This document shows, piece by piece, positions 1 to 12,569 of a stretch of 64,000 nucleotides of DNA. This stretch comes from Odobenus rosmarus divergens. Taxonomy: Eukaryota; Chordata; Mammalia; Carnivora; Odobenidae. Below the pieces are notes generated by a model. It worked only from the letters and a program-made list of their open reading frames with translations. It did not search any database and had not been told where the DNA came from. The stretch spans positions 362,036 through 426,035 of the forward strand of contig NW_004451406.1 in assembly GCF_000321225.1 (NCBI RefSeq). Direction: 5' to 3'. How positions within the stretch are numbered: the first letter of the stretch is position 1; every line of letters starts with the position of its first letter. The translations under genes were made by a program, and so were the position numbers.

Positions 1-250
1 GCGTCCTTTCACAGAATAAGGCTTTAATTCCGTCGTGGAGATAAGGCAGTTTCAGGTCGCGTCCCCCGTCCCTCCTACACAGACTGTTCTCTTCCCCCGG
101 TCACACATCATGACAGAGACTTCCTCAGGGCTCTCACCAGTCACTTTGTCTTCATCTTTGTCTTCTTCTTTTCCTCTTCCCCCTTTCGCTCCCTTTCTCC
201 TTCCCTCTCCCCTTCCTTCTCCTTCCTCATTTTCTTCTTTCTTTATGGTT
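1..250. other. CpG-bearing, pyrimidine-rich tract of unknown origin
   Basis: Bases 1-215 contain several CpG dinucleotides (gcgtcc, ccgtcg, gtcgcgtc, cccccggtc), unusual against the CpG-poor window. From about 149 to 244 the + strand is almost all C/T. Read on the minus strand, about 100-150 gives a lysine/acid-rich stretch (EEDKDEDKVTGESPEE) that stays open to a stop near 55. This could be the end of an antisense retrocopy cut by the window edge, or just decayed low-complexity sequence. I do not recognise a parent gene. The block ends near 250, where ordinary AT-rich sequence begins. Confidence 0.4.
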
Positions 251-1891
251 ATATAGTTTGGATAATGGAGAAGAGCCTACAAAAGGATGTAAAGTCTTCC
301 TATTTCTGTGACCTCCAGGGGCTCCACACTGGTGCCAGTGCTCACTCCGCTTACACTCACTCATCAACTTTTGTAGCTAATTTGGTTTGTCGTAGGTTAG
401 CAAGTGCTTGTGTTCATCTTTCCATCTTTCCCTGCAGGAGTCTGTCTCATTAGATTTGTAGGTAGTTGGTTGTACTGTGACCTCAGCTCTCTGATGCGTT
501 CAAGAGGAGTCACAAACTTGCATTTTGTCCAAGTTTTGGTGTTATTATAAGTTGAGAAGGAATGTTTTTTCTAGTTCTCTACATCCTGGGCAGAATCCAA
601 AAGTTGATCTCTTTATTTTTGATTACTTTATATTATTTATTGAGCTTGAGTTGTCTGCAGTAAGAGCCTACTGTTTATTTACTTTAATGGCATTTTTTAT
701 ATAAAAAAATCCCCAAATTCAGTATTTTTTTTTGTTGTGAAGCTGAGCTAAAAGATTTTTAAAAAGCAAAGCAAGAGCAAAGAAGAATGAAAAGACAAGA
801 GACGAGTGTTTTGTGTTCACATGAGATTTACAAACAGTTGGAAACTAGATGAGACTGAAAGATAGAGAAAGAATTACCTTTAATCAAAGGGTTTCCCTTT
901 TGGTTGTATTCTAAGTCCCATGATGAATGTTATGGCAGTTTCTCTATTACCAAAATCTAGTTTACAGGTTCACATATCACAGTTTGCCATGTTTTCACTA
1001 GACACTACTTAAATAACTCTCATATTTGCTCTCAGACTTCCACATAGATCATTTTCCTTTGTCTTTCCAGATACTTTAGCTACTGAAATTACTTTCTGTG
1101 TGAGTTAAAAGCCCAATTCATAACCGCCTTTACTTTCAATACTGATTAAACTGAATGTACTATCTTCCCTTTTCAATTATTGGAACTTTTTTGCCCCATG
1201 GCACTTCCCTTTAGAAAATCTAGTTTCTTTTGCTTCATCACTGCAAATTACTTTAATTCAAGCTGATCCATTATCTCTCTTTCGTATTCATTTTACCTTT
1301 TTTATGTTTGCATTATAACTAGCTTTTCCATGTGCACTTTTATTAAGTAAAAATGCAGATAATTTATTGAATGCTTTGTATATACTGGTTGATTGAGTAA
1401 ACTGGTTTGGTCCTCAACTTTTATCAATTCTCATTAATACTTTACCCCTTGTTTTACAGCTGTCCTTACTTTGGATCGACTGATCAATCTAAAAATACAG
1501 TTATAACTGCATATCTTGACAAAGAAAAAAAATCAGCTGGTCTGGTGATTTGCTTACAACTCAATTTATGTATGTTTAATGTATCTTGTTTTTATAGATG
1601 TGACCAGAAACTCCGTGTTTCATTTTTTTGAGAGAGGAAAGTTGACTCATCATGAAAGAACTGATAATATGTTCCATGGATTCCAGAACATACACAGCTT
1701 TGTGTTTTTTATTTCAAGGGCTTTGTTAACACTTGTGAAAGAAGATAAATTGTAATATGAATAGTACTTTCCTGATGGGTCAAACATTCCTATTTTATAT
1801 AAGCAAACAAAATGAACTTTATTAATTGAAGGAATAGAAGAAGGGGTAGTAACTCAGAGAGAAGAAATTATGAGAATTAAGAAAAAAAAAA
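251..1891. other. Unassigned AT-rich interval
   Basis: No gene or repeat that I can name. ORFs are under 75 codons with no recognisable motif. A purine-rich patch lies near 755-800. Confidence 0.5.
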
Positions 1892-1904
1892 AAGTTACTT
1901 GGAG

Positions 1905-2100
1905 GGGTGCCTGGGTGGCTCGGTGGTTAAGTGTCTGCCTTCGGCTCAGGTCATAATCCCAGGGTCCTGGGAGCGAGCCCCACATCGGGCTCCCTGCTCG
2001 GCGGGAAGCCTGCTTCTCCGTCTCCCACTCCCCGTGCTTGTGTTCTCTCTCTCACTGTGTCTCTCTCTGTCAAATACATAAAATCTTAAAAAAAAAAAAA
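1905..2100 (+). mobile_element. SINEC (Can-SINE), complete
   Basis: Head gggtgcctgggtggctcggt, CT-rich middle, then AAATACATAAAATCTT and an A tail. Target-site duplication aagttacttggag at 1892-1904 and 2101-2113 is perfect (13 bp), so the insertion is fairly recent. Pol III A-box-like and B-box-like blocks of the tRNA-derived head are visible. A 60-codon ORF over it is just SINE sequence. Confidence 0.95.
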
Positions 2101-2113
2101 AAGTTACTTGGAG

Positions 2114-3070
2114 TTAGGAATTCCAATGCTTTAGATCATACCTGATCGCTTGAGGCCACTTGGTTTTGCATTCTGATGTTTATGGCCCCAGAAGCACTGA
2201 AGGTAGTATTTAAGGGAAGGGACTATTTTGCATAGACTTGAAGGCCTGTCCCATATTGAAGGGCAACAGTGACCTTCTCCCTTGTTCTACCGCCCAGGAA
2301 CTCCCAAATAATTCTTAAATTCAAGGACTTTTGGACATCTAATGGGTGGAGGACCTCAAGTGCCTGTGCTCTAGGGAATATATAAAGTGTCTCTGTACAC
2401 ATTGAATCTAATTCAAAGGAAATAATGTCTCTATTACAAAGTATATTATAAGGAATCTATAAAATGGACTAGTCAGCAGTATATGATATCTTTCTGTGGT
2501 AGATAGAAAAGAGTAAAATGGAATTCTGTATGATTATTTGTTATTGAGGGTCTCACTTTTTTAACATCTCTCCAAAAGAATCAGGTGATCAAAAAAAAAT
2601 TATTGATTAAGACCAAACAGGCAGCTTTCATCATCATTTCATCATTTTAATTGCAAAATGTACTGAATTCTATAAGTTTTTTATAAAAAAACTATTGCAG
2701 CTTGTTAAAAGAATTTTAGAATTTCTTGAATTTAAAGTATTAATTCTTTACCTGATTAATTATTAACTACCTTCACATAAACTCCCCAGTTTGACATATT
2801 CCATGAAAAATCCATACTATCAGGTTTTTTTCTCCAGTATATTTTACTGTCTTTCTCTCTTTGAGTTTTCTAAGACTTCTAGCAGATTTTATATAACCCA
2901 TGAATATATTTACCCATCTAGATGCCTGATTTTTCTTTATGCAGTACTGAGTTTCTTTTAGTAAAGTTTCAATTCATTTTTTTTGACTGCATACATACTT
3001 CTTAGAGAGCAAACACAACTCTTAAAGTTATAGTTTCAGTGAAGTCACTCTATATTATATTGCCTGTGGT
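2114..3070. other. Unassigned AT-rich interval
   Basis: Nothing recognisable as a gene, LTR or LINE. Confidence 0.5.
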
Positions 3071-3079
3071 GTTATATTC

Positions 3080-3273
3080 TTTTTTTTTTTTAAGATTTTA
3101 TTTATTTATTTGAGAGAATGAAAGCACATGAGTGGGGGAAGGGCAGAGAATAAAGGAGAGGCAGACTCCCTGCTTAGCAGGGAGCCCGAAGGACTTGGGG
3201 CTTGATCCCAGGACACTGAGATCATGATCTGAGCTGAAGGCAGAAGCTTAACCCACTGAGTCAGCCAAGTGCT
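3080..3273 (-). mobile_element. SINEC, older diverged copy
   Basis: Starts with a T run and taagattttatttatttatt (reverse of the tail) and ends in a decayed head, tgagtcagccaagtgct, lacking the usual ggcgcccc end. Probable duplication gttatattct (3071-3080) / gttattttct (about 3274-3283), one mismatch. The divergence suggests an older subfamily than its neighbours. Confidence 0.88.
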
Positions 3274-3283
3274 GTTATTTTCT

Positions 3284-5432
3284 ATTCATAAGTATTTCAG
3301 ATATTTTAAGGTTAGTAATTTGTATTCTTCAGTATTAAACTAAAATATACATTGTATTTAAATATCCATTTGCAAAAAAACATCTATTTGCATTACTCTT
3401 TGAAAGATATATTGTATGCAGTCAATGTTTCAATTGATTTCAGTATAATAATTTTCTTTGAACAAACACTTAATGCCTAGCTTGTGTTAGGCATAATGGA
3501 GTTCAAAAAAAATATATATTCCACAGGCAATGATCTCAAATAGTTTAACAATATATATGTTACAACTGTCAGTCTAGTTATGCATATTTTAAATATATGA
3601 TAAAATTATGTAGCTATATATAGATATTTCTGTATATGCATTTATATAGTATATACATTCTCATAAAAAATCAACTAATTAAAAACAGATACGTAAATCT
3701 TTCAAAATGTTGAAAGGGTTTTAATATTACTTTTAAAATGTGACTTAAACTATCCTAAAATTGTGTATATACCCCAGTTCTTAGAGGCAGTTATGAATAA
3801 ATAAAAAGATTTCAAAACAGCATTACTGATCTCTAAAATTAGAACATCATGGAAATCTTTTCTTAATTTTATTTCTTATTATCGAGGAACAGTTGGATTA
3901 CAGTGACCTATAGCTTGCAAAATAGTTTAGACTTATCATGCATTCTCTTACAAATTCTATCATTACCATATATTACTCAACTGCTTTTTGTTACTTTTTG
4001 TTACTTGTTTTCTTATGATTACTTAATGGTTGCCTTAATTTTAGGAAAACTTTGTGTTGATGGGTATTTGAATTTATGGTGCAAAATAATTGTCCATTTA
4101 TCTGGGAAGTTATGAGGTCCTGAATCTACCATATTCTTTCAGTTTACACATGCATTACAAATATCTGAACAGAATCCTTTCATTAATTAGGTAAAGTGAA
4201 GTAGGTAGATGACATGCTGAAGTAAAGGATGTGTATATTCAGTTTTTGATTCAGTAAGTAACTGCACCATTCTAGCTGAACATGAAGTAGTATATGCCAC
4301 AGATTTATTTTCTATACCAAACCTTTGATAGGTTAGCCTATTTTGTTTTGTTTTGTTTTTCCTTGTATCTTGCCTGTGGCCTGTGTCTCTGGAATATTTA
4401 TAAAATCCTCCAATTCTTGCAGGAAATGACCTTCACTAAGAGAGATTTGCTGATGTTTTGGAGAAGAGTATCATGTGCATATAAACCTTTGTAAATATGG
4501 CTTTAATAGATCTTAAAACCAGAGACCAGAATAAATAAAACAAACATCGTGTCTTCCAAGAGAAAGCAAAAAAAAGCAGATCAATCCTTGCCCAGGTACT
4601 GTAGTAATTATGTATCAACAAGAGGTGTTACTTACCTTCTTTAGGAAAAAAGTAAGTACGATTTAGACCAAACAATGACAAACACTAATTGGTTAAAAGG
4701 AAGAGAATTCTAAGGGAAGTAATGAAACCGCCAATCTCCACTTCTTGCAGCTGAACAATGGGGCACATTGCTTTTTAAGAGATGAATCATTCTGACTTTA
4801 TCAACCCTGATGTCTGATGTTTTGAACTGTAAGCCTAGCACTCACACATCAGCACCCATCTAGAAACCATCCAGATTATCATTTTACATGTCCGATTTAG
4901 AGTACATAATCAAAGAAAAAAAATAGCCTGCATTTTGATTCTAGTGAGATAGATAGAGGGATGATTTGGGGATTGATCTCACTTCCATGAGTTAAAAGGA
5001 ATCCTTCAGGAAGGCTTTATGGGAAAGGTAATAAGACAGGCCATGCTCAGTATGAGACTTGCACACATCTTGCACCCGACAATTTAATTCAAATTAGTCT
5101 GTTCATGTTATTTCATTATCTCATTCTAATTTCAGTACCACAGATGTTACCTTATATTATAGTACAATGCATGAATCTTTTTTTTTTTTGAAAGTACTTT
5201 TCATATAACATTGTGAGTCTTTGCGCTATGTTTCTCTATTCTCACAATGAAGTAAAGGAATTTGGATTTCTCTGTGGCAGAATTATACATAGATTCCTAA
5301 AACTGCTGCCGACAGAATATATTTCACTGGCAGTTTAAGTGATAAAGTAAGGGACCAGAGTATGAGCTCTTCCCATGTTTGCCACTATCTGATTTAATGT
5401 CTTTATGATTTTTGTTGGTTTTGCTGTATACC
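3284..5432. other. Unassigned AT-rich interval
   Basis: A TA-rich stretch lies at about 3490-3660. No defended gene or transposon. ORFs are 70 codons or shorter. Confidence 0.5.
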
Positions 5433-5779
5433 CATGCTGTGTTCTGAATGTGTCTCTTCCAAATTTATATGTGAAAATCCCAGTCCTCAAAAGTTATCAT
5501 ATTAGGATGTGTGGCTTTGGGGAGGTGCTGTTATGAGTGGAACCTCACGAATAGCATTAGTGCCTTATAGAAGAAGCTTTAGAGAGGTCTGTAGTTCCTT
5601 GTGCCATGTGAAGGTACAATGAGAAGTCTGTAAGACCCAGAGGAGAGTCCTCACACAACCATGCCGGCACCCTGATATCAGACTTCTGTCCTTCAAAACT
5701 CTGAATGATAAGTTTCTGTTCTTTATAAGCTACCCAGTCTATGGTATTTAGTTAGAGCAGCCCAAATGGATTAAGACAA
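5433..5779 (+). mobile_element. ERVL-MaLR LTR, MLT1/MST-like, solo
   Basis: The order of conserved blocks fits a MaLR LTR: start near tgctgtgttctgaatg, then gtggctttggggaggtgctg, gcattagtgccttatag, ccttgtgccatgtgaaggta, and an end resembling gctacccagtctatggtatt followed by ggattaagaca. No internal sequence or second LTR flanks it, so it is a solo LTR. Subfamily cannot be fixed by eye. Confidence 0.8.
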
Positions 5780-7252
5780 CCCATTTATGAAAATGCAGGT
5801 AGTTAAATTTATCTGACATCCTATGAAATTCATGAGATGTGTCAACTAGAATGTGGTAGGGCACTTGGGACATGCTAAATTTCATGTCTTAAGAAAAAAT
5901 GAATTCCATATAACAAAATCTAATAAAACTGAATTCCGTTAATTCTATCTCTATTAAAAAGCCTGTATAACAGATTCTCTGCTAGACCTCTCTTAGTCTT
6001 ATGGAGAAGGAATTACTTTTGAATCAGCAGGTAAATTGTTTTATTATTTGGAGTAAAAAACAAGGTTTTGTATTGTAATAGAATAAATGGTAGGTATACA
6101 ATTACATTCTAGAATCATAACATACAATGTCCATTCAGAGACTGGATAGGACCATAACTAGAGGAAAGTTATGCACTTCCACAGTGGGACTCTTGTGCTA
6201 CATTGTCCTATTTTCTATTATATGCAGGAGTGGATATAATCCCATAAGACTTTACTGAAAGAAACCCGACCTATTTCTAATAATCAGGTAATAACCAGAT
6301 TTCTTTTGCTAGACTTAAAACTGTTTCCAGTGCACAATATATTTTCAGAATATTCGAATATCTAAAATCACTAAATTTACATAAATTTACACACCACGCC
6401 TGCCATTTCCATGTATCTATCCGTTCATCCATTTTTTTGGGTTTTAACATAACTATCATAACAACATATGATTAGAAAAAAATAATACAAAGAGACTTGG
6501 ATGATTTTAATAAAGAGTCCATAATCTATCTTCTTCAGTTGACATAAAGAAAATACCCCTCAACCTTGCCATATAAAATCATAGTCCAGATATTATAGAA
6601 GTTTTAAGTTTTTAAAATATTCTTATAATATAGTTCTTACACAAAGTGATCCATGGGGGTTGGTCTTTCTTTCAATACCAAATGATTGAAAATAATGATT
6701 CGTGTTTTTATTATTTTTTTCAATTGTTTCAGCGTTACCATATATGGAGTTTGAGATAAAAGGAATATATTATTATTTAATTATTTTAGGTTATATTTTT
6801 GTGTAGTAAACAAGAGATTGATAGCTTTCTTTCCTCCCAGAGAAGACTTTGATAAAAATAAGAAAAGCTCTGCCCCAAGAAAATTTTATCACTGTTATCT
6901 ATGTTGCAGCAGTGCCTTGGAATTGAAAGATACTGCCTCTTCAGATACTGAATCTCTTTTTCTCTCTCACTTTCTTTCCATGGAGTGAAAAGTGTTGGCC
7001 CAGGTTACTGTGACAATGTCCAAAGAGAAAAAGGAAAAGGAAAGAAAACCATGCCATTGGTAACAAATCCTGCAGGTTTACAGAAAAATCTCAGACATGA
7101 AAGGGCAGTCTAGAGAAAATTGGCTCTATTTCAAAAGGGCCCCTTAGTTAGAAGCATAATAGATCCATTATCATTAGAAAACAGAGAAACAGGCTGTCTA
7201 TACAGTGTTACCTAAGAAAAATCTGAACACCTCCATGTTCTCAAATAACTTT
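5780..7252. other. Unassigned AT-rich interval
   Basis: No gene or repeat identified. Short ORFs only. Confidence 0.5.
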
Positions 7253-7267
7253 AAGAATAGTTTTACA

Positions 7268-7482
7268 GGGGCGCCTGGGTGGCTCAGTTGGTTAAACCGC
7301 TGCCTTCAGCTCAGGTCATGATCCCAGGGTCCTGGGATTGAGCCCCACATTGGGCTCCCTGCTCATGCAGGAAGCCTGCTTCTCCCTCTGCCTGCCGCTC
7401 CCCCGGCTTGTGCTCTCTCCCTCTCTCTCTCGCTATCTCTCTCTGTGTGTCAAATAAATAAATAAAATCTTTAAAAAAAAAA
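7268..7482 (+). mobile_element. SINEC, complete, well preserved
   Basis: Head ggggcgcctgggtggctcag, long CT run, tail CAAATAAATAAATAAAATC plus A run. Perfect 15-bp duplication aagaatagttttaca at 7253-7267 and 7483-7497 marks both ends. Confidence 0.97.
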
Positions 7483-7497
7483 AAGAATAGTTTTACA

Positions 7498-8543
7498 AGC
7501 CTAATTCATCTTTGGGATAGGGCAATAAATTCCACTATTCAAATTCCAGTAGTCTCCTGGGAAAGTTAATTAATTCACTTTCCAATATATTTTTTAAAAC
7601 ATTTGCCTTGTTTTAAATATTTCAACTTCATAGGAAATTACAGATTTGAAAATTTATATATGTTATGTGGACAAATACTAATATTTAACAACTAATTATT
7701 TGGTAGGGGTTATGTACCAGGCAGTTTGTTAGCAACAGAACTTTTAGGGTTTAAAGAGGGACAGAACACAGTCTTTGCCTTCATTCGCCTTTGATTCTTA
7801 TAATTGAGACTTGTGCACATAGCTCACTATAGTAAAAGATTGAAGGTAGCAAATGCTTTGGGTTAATTATACACACAATACCATAGGAAAATGAAAATAT
7901 GTAATAATGTGAGAAGAAGGGGAAGAAGACTTTAGGTCCAAATTTGCTGAGATGATTTTGTGATGCCAGTGAGTAGAAGAGGGTTGAGTAGAGGTTATAA
8001 GAGAGGGGATAACTCTGTATGCATTTCACAGTTGTGCCCTTAAACACATCAGATGTTGTCTGTCAGGGGGAAATATGAGGAAATGGAGTGTTAGCAAATA
8101 CAAATAAATGAGATGGGAGAAGTTCTAGCAGTAAAGGAGAAGGTGCTGTTTATATAGAGTAGTCAGATAAAACCTGACTGATAAAATTACATATGACGGG
8201 AAAGATAATGGAAGAAGAGTGAGCTCTGTGAATGGCTATCTGGGTTTGGGGGGCTGGGTTTTGAATATTCCTGACAGAGAGGAAAGCAGTACAAAGGCTC
8301 AGAGTCTGGAGAGTAACTGCTGAATTACAGCAATGAGGAAGCAGTTGGGGTGGCTGCAGCAGGGGGAGTCAAGGTATGGAGTGGGGGTAGTAAGACAAGT
8401 GAGCTAAGAGGTAGATGAGTTGTGCTGAAAATTAAGAAATGTTACACAGACTTTCTAGAGTACCCAGAAGAGCACAACATTGACAAATGGTTTTGATTTG
8501 CCTAATAAATCTTTAAATGATTACGATTAGAAAGATGGCTGTT
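7498..8543. other. Unassigned interval
   Basis: AT-rich to about 7780, then a purine-rich block to about 8420 (many gag/gga runs on +). The 88-codon minus ORF at 7781-8047 is the complement of this purine tract and has no recognisable domain. Confidence 0.5.
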
Positions 8544-8559
8544 TTTACCATACATTTTA

Positions 8560-8753
8560 TTTTTTTTTAAAGATTTTATTTATTTGACAGAGAGAGAGGC
8601 AGCAAGAGAGGGAACACAAGCAGGGGGAGTGGGAGAGGGAGAAGCAGGCTTTCTGCAGAGCAGGGAGCCCGATGCGGGGCTCGATCCCAGGACCCTGGGA
8701 TCATGACCCGAGCCAAAGGCAGACGCTTAACGACTGAGCCACCCAGGCGCCCC
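8560..8753 (-). mobile_element. SINEC, complete
   Basis: Reverse-oriented: tttaaagattttatttattt ... ccacccaggcgcccc. Perfect 16-bp duplication tttaccatacatttta at 8544-8559 and 8754-8769. Its head faces the head of the next SINE across 43 bp. Confidence 0.97.
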
Positions 8754-8796
8754 TTTACCATACATTTTAACCCCTGATAAATTATTTCTCTTTTCC

Positions 8797-9002
8797 AGGA
8801 TGCCTGGGTGGCTCAGTCGGTTAAGCGCTGTCTTCGGCTCCGGTCATGACCCTGGGGTCCTGGGATCAAGTCCCGCATCGGGCTCCCTGCTCAGCGGGGA
8901 GTCTGCTTCTCCCTCTGCCTCTGCCTGACACTCACCTTGCTTGTGCTTGCTCTCTCTGTCAAATAAATAAATAAAATTTTTAAAAAAAAGAAAACTTAAA
9001 AA
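8797..9002 (+). mobile_element. SINEC, complete
   Basis: Head begins aggatgcctgggtggctcag; the tail is a run of AAATAAATAAAATTTTTAAA type. Perfect 18-bp duplication aaattatttctcttttcc at 8779-8796 and 9003-9020. Forms an inverted pair with the SINE at 8560-8753. Confidence 0.97.
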
Positions 9003-9020
9003 AAATTATTTCTCTTTTCC

Positions 9021-10416
9021 TTCCCTAAATTGACTTTCCCATAACGACATTTGGAGCATGGATCATTTGATAAATAATAGAAGATTTTAGTTCTTAAAAT
9101 TAATTCTGAGACTTGAAAATTATTTTACCAGATGGACTGAGGTTTGTAGCTTACCATATTCTTACTTAGGTGGTATTACCAATTAACTGCTGAGTGGAAG
9201 TGACACCTGGAAATTCCATTGAGAAAAAGATGGTACTTTTCTTTCCTTTTCCTTTTTCTACCTTTGGACATTGTATCAGGACCCTTGTCCAACAGTTTTC
9301 TCTCCATAGAAAGAGAGAAAGAGAGATCAGAAAAAGTTCAGTATCTCAAGAGGTAATATCTTTCTTTCAATCCCAAGGCACTGTTACAATATAGATAATA
9401 CTAATAAAATTTCTTTGGGGGCAGAATTTTTTTTTTTCTTAACCCTGAAGTTTTCTCCAGGAAGGGAGGAGAAATCTAAATCACTTGTTTACTCCAGAAA
9501 ACAAAAGCTAAAAGAATAAAATAGATGACAAAAGATGTGTTTTATCATAAACTTATCATAAACTGTATCTTTAATTTCAGTGGACTTGTTGGATATTTGG
9601 ATGTCTGCAGCTTGCCCTGAGAAAGCTAAAAATAGCAATGAAGATAATTAGAAAACTGTGATCTTACTATTTTATAGTAAGACAGGGACGAGATTATAAA
9701 GGCAAATACACATTAAAAATAAGAAGCTTAATTCTCCCTGTTGAAAATTAGAGAAAATACTTTCTCCCTTCACTTTTCTTAGAGCACTTACTTTAGAAAA
9801 CTTGTAATGTTAAGTTCTGTCTCTTTGAAATATATATATATTTGTTAAAAAGCAAAATAGTCTTTTGCCAGCTGTAAGATCCAGGAATGTCTGTTTCAAG
9901 GTGTTGGGAACAATCTCTGGTATGTAATCGTCAAGGCAGATAGCCACCCTATCTCCCAGGTTCTGTAGAACAAATGGTAGGAGCCTAACTTGGGTGAACA
10001 CTTCCTTCAAAGTTGCAAAACTACGTCCTGTTCTAAAGATATGAGTTTATTTTTCCTTTGGATAAAGCCAATTAGCAAACTCAGATGACCACTCTAATTA
10101 CTGAGAATGAACTATGTATGGCAAATGGTGCTGTCAAATCCTCTTACCTGAGATCCAGTTATTGTTTATCTTGAGAACATGTGTGTAATGTGTTGTCCCA
10201 GCTTGTCTTTTTAAAGGGAGAGATTTCTTTCTGTCTGTGCAATGTTTTAGTAGATTACCTGTGATGCACAACACATTCTAGTTTAATGTTTATTCAGTAG
10301 CAAAATTGTTTTCTTTCTCTTATACCTTTGCAAAAAGTTTTCTGGATTAGGAGATTTTTAAAAAAAAATCTATTTCCCCAATGCATGTAATATATTATTT
10401 AGTATACCTACTTTTG
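9021..10416. other. Unassigned interval, possibly old retroviral at 9.8-10.35 kb
   Basis: Most of it is unassigned. The block 9810-10350 has a richer, less AT-biased composition, and its minus strand reads like decayed endogenous-retrovirus non-coding or gag-proximal sequence. I could not match it to a named family. The 66-codon minus ORF at 9810-10010 shows no diagnostic motif. Confidence 0.3.
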
Positions 10417-10558
10417 CTAGACTCTAAGTTCCATGTATGCAGGGCTTTATCTGTTATATTCTGTATCTCCAGTATCTAGAATACTGCCTGGCATGTAGAG
10501 ATACCATATAATTATCATGAATAATAAGTGTACCAATCAATCAGTAAATGAACTAGAA
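10417..10558 (+). mobile_element. LINE-2 (L2) 3' end
   Basis: The series tagactctaagttccatgta, gcagggctttatctgtt, ctccagtatctagaatactg, cctggcatgtagagat and a final sequence near atcagtaaatgaac follows the L2 3' UTR (gene-length LINE lost, only the tail remains). Confidence 0.8.
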
Positions 10559-12177
10559 TTTATCATGTGATTTTTGTCAACAAATTTTTCTTTGATAAAA
10601 TGTCATTTCTGCTTTCTGGTAGCTCCAAAGCCTAGTTCCATGTTGTAAACTAGTGTATAAAACATAGAAAGAACCAAACTTTTAATTGGGGGTAATGGAA
10701 CCCCCAATTACTCAGACATCTTTAAATCTTAATCAGGACAGTAAGGATGTGGGGATAAAACAGAAAATGCCTTAGTCTCCATTCCTGTCTGTTGCCCTTT
10801 CTATCGTATAAGGAAGGGAACAAGTCATTAAACCCTGATATCAGAACTTCTTATGTTCTCTTATCAGAATTGTAGTACACATGGAGATTTAGCCACAGTG
10901 TCCTTTTGCAAATCATAAAAGACTTTTTCCTCTGACTTACACATCATTAGGAACCTGAGACAGGAATGTTCTCGTAGAATAGTAACATAAATATTGTTCC
11001 CTACAAGAAGACATTTCAGGGCTTTTGTAAAAGATGTGTATGTAGCTATATTTATTCAGAAGAACCTGAGACTTGAAATATACCAACATCTCAGTTTGTC
11101 TGAAGGAAAAAGGATTTGTAACAGCTGCTATCCACAGGTCTCTGCACCCAGTGATACTGATATAATAGAGAGGAAGGTTGCAGAATTTAAATTAGACCTA
11201 ATAGATACATTTTAGAGGATATTATATGGAGCAATCCAGCATTAGTAAAATAATATATATGAATTCTTAATAGTTTACCCTGCAGAATGATTTTTGTATA
11301 TTTTATGCCAAGGAAAACAAGGCTTAGATACTCAAAAATGAGCTCCCACAAGATTTCCCCATAAACTTCATGGCTCTAAGGATTATTTATTAATGCTTTT
11401 CTGTTGCAGATTAAGAATATGGGGAAGAAAAGTAGGAGAATGTGATAATTTTAATACACTGATTATAGCTTTAGGTTCAGGATATTCTTCTGAAAATGGA
11501 AGTACTTAAAGCCTTCATTGAGCCTTCAGGCAATTCAGCAGCTCTTTTCTCCTGCTGCTTCAAAAACCATTTATACCACGAAACCTGTTGGACTTCCTAA
11601 CATCTCCCTTCCAGGAATCCACATTCAGATTTGATTGTACCTTAGAGGTGATGGATGCCTCAGGCCTAAATTCCACTTGGGCAAACATTAAAAGACCCAC
11701 TGAAGCCATGAGATGTCATTTGCATAGTTATGTCTGAAGTTCTCTCTTCTATATTTGTTCTCATGAATTATTATGCCAACATATTAAACATATGATTTCT
11801 TGTGGTAATCAAGTGGACATCTTTACAAAAGAATGATCAGCTTGTGTGTGAGAAAGAAAAGTTATTCTATTAGAATTAGTTTATGTCTGAAATTATGCTT
11901 AGATTTCTCACATCATTTTGGTGGTGGCACTTCTTGCAGCTGGAGTATAATTTCATTTGGTATGCAAGTAATTTTTTTAGTATAATGTTTCTCAGAGAAG
12001 CAGGCTTACAGGAAGACTTTAGAAGAAATGGATCCATTTGCTGGGGGAAAAAATCTGTTGCTAATACTGACTGCCAGAAAGAGACTAAATTGCTCTTAAT
12101 GTAAAGAGCTTTATTTTCACAACTAAACAGACATGTGCCATTAACATAAACAATTTAGTATATTTTATGCCATTTAT
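10559..12177. other. Unassigned interval
   Basis: Holds a short perfect hairpin at 10683-10710. The + ORFs at 10994-11215 and 11883-12104 (73 codons each) show no recognised domain and no evident splice context. Confidence 0.5.
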
Positions 12178-12569
12178 GTTGGTATGGACCAAAATGTGCC
12201 CTCTGTTCCCCAAAATTAATATGTTGAAGCCCTAGCCCTCAACAAGACTATATTTGGAGATTAGGAATTTAAGGAGACAGTTAAGATTAAATGAGGTCAT
12301 AAGGGTGGGGCCCTAACCCAACAGGCTGGTGGCTACATGCAAACAGGAACAGGCACCAGGAGTGCATGTGTGCAGAGGGAAGACTCTGTGAGGATACAGC
12401 AAGAAGGTGCTAGCTGCAAGCCAAAAAGAGAGTTTTCACCAGAAACCACCCCAGTTGGCAGCTTGATCTTGGGCATTCAGAATCCAGAACTGTAAGAAAA
12501 TGAATTTCTGTTTTTTTAAGCCACTGAGTCTGTGGTATTCTGTTATGACAACCCAATCAGGCTAATACA
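12178..12569 (+). mobile_element. ERVL-MaLR LTR (MLT1-type), solo
   Basis: Conserved blocks in order: atgttgaagccctagccctc, aaatgaggtcataagggtgg, gcagagggaagactctgtga, cagcttgatcttgggcattc, atccagaactgtaagaaaat, gccactgagtctgtggtatt and an end gctaatacat. Full LTR length (about 390 bp) without internal sequence. Confidence 0.88.

Noticed and set aside
1899..2081. 60-codon ORF, and similar ones at 8576-8761, 13546-13743, 38286-38489, 53730-53951, 61266-61535
   Set aside because: They lie wholly or mostly on SINEC copies and repeat the same SINE-encoded peptide pattern; not genes.
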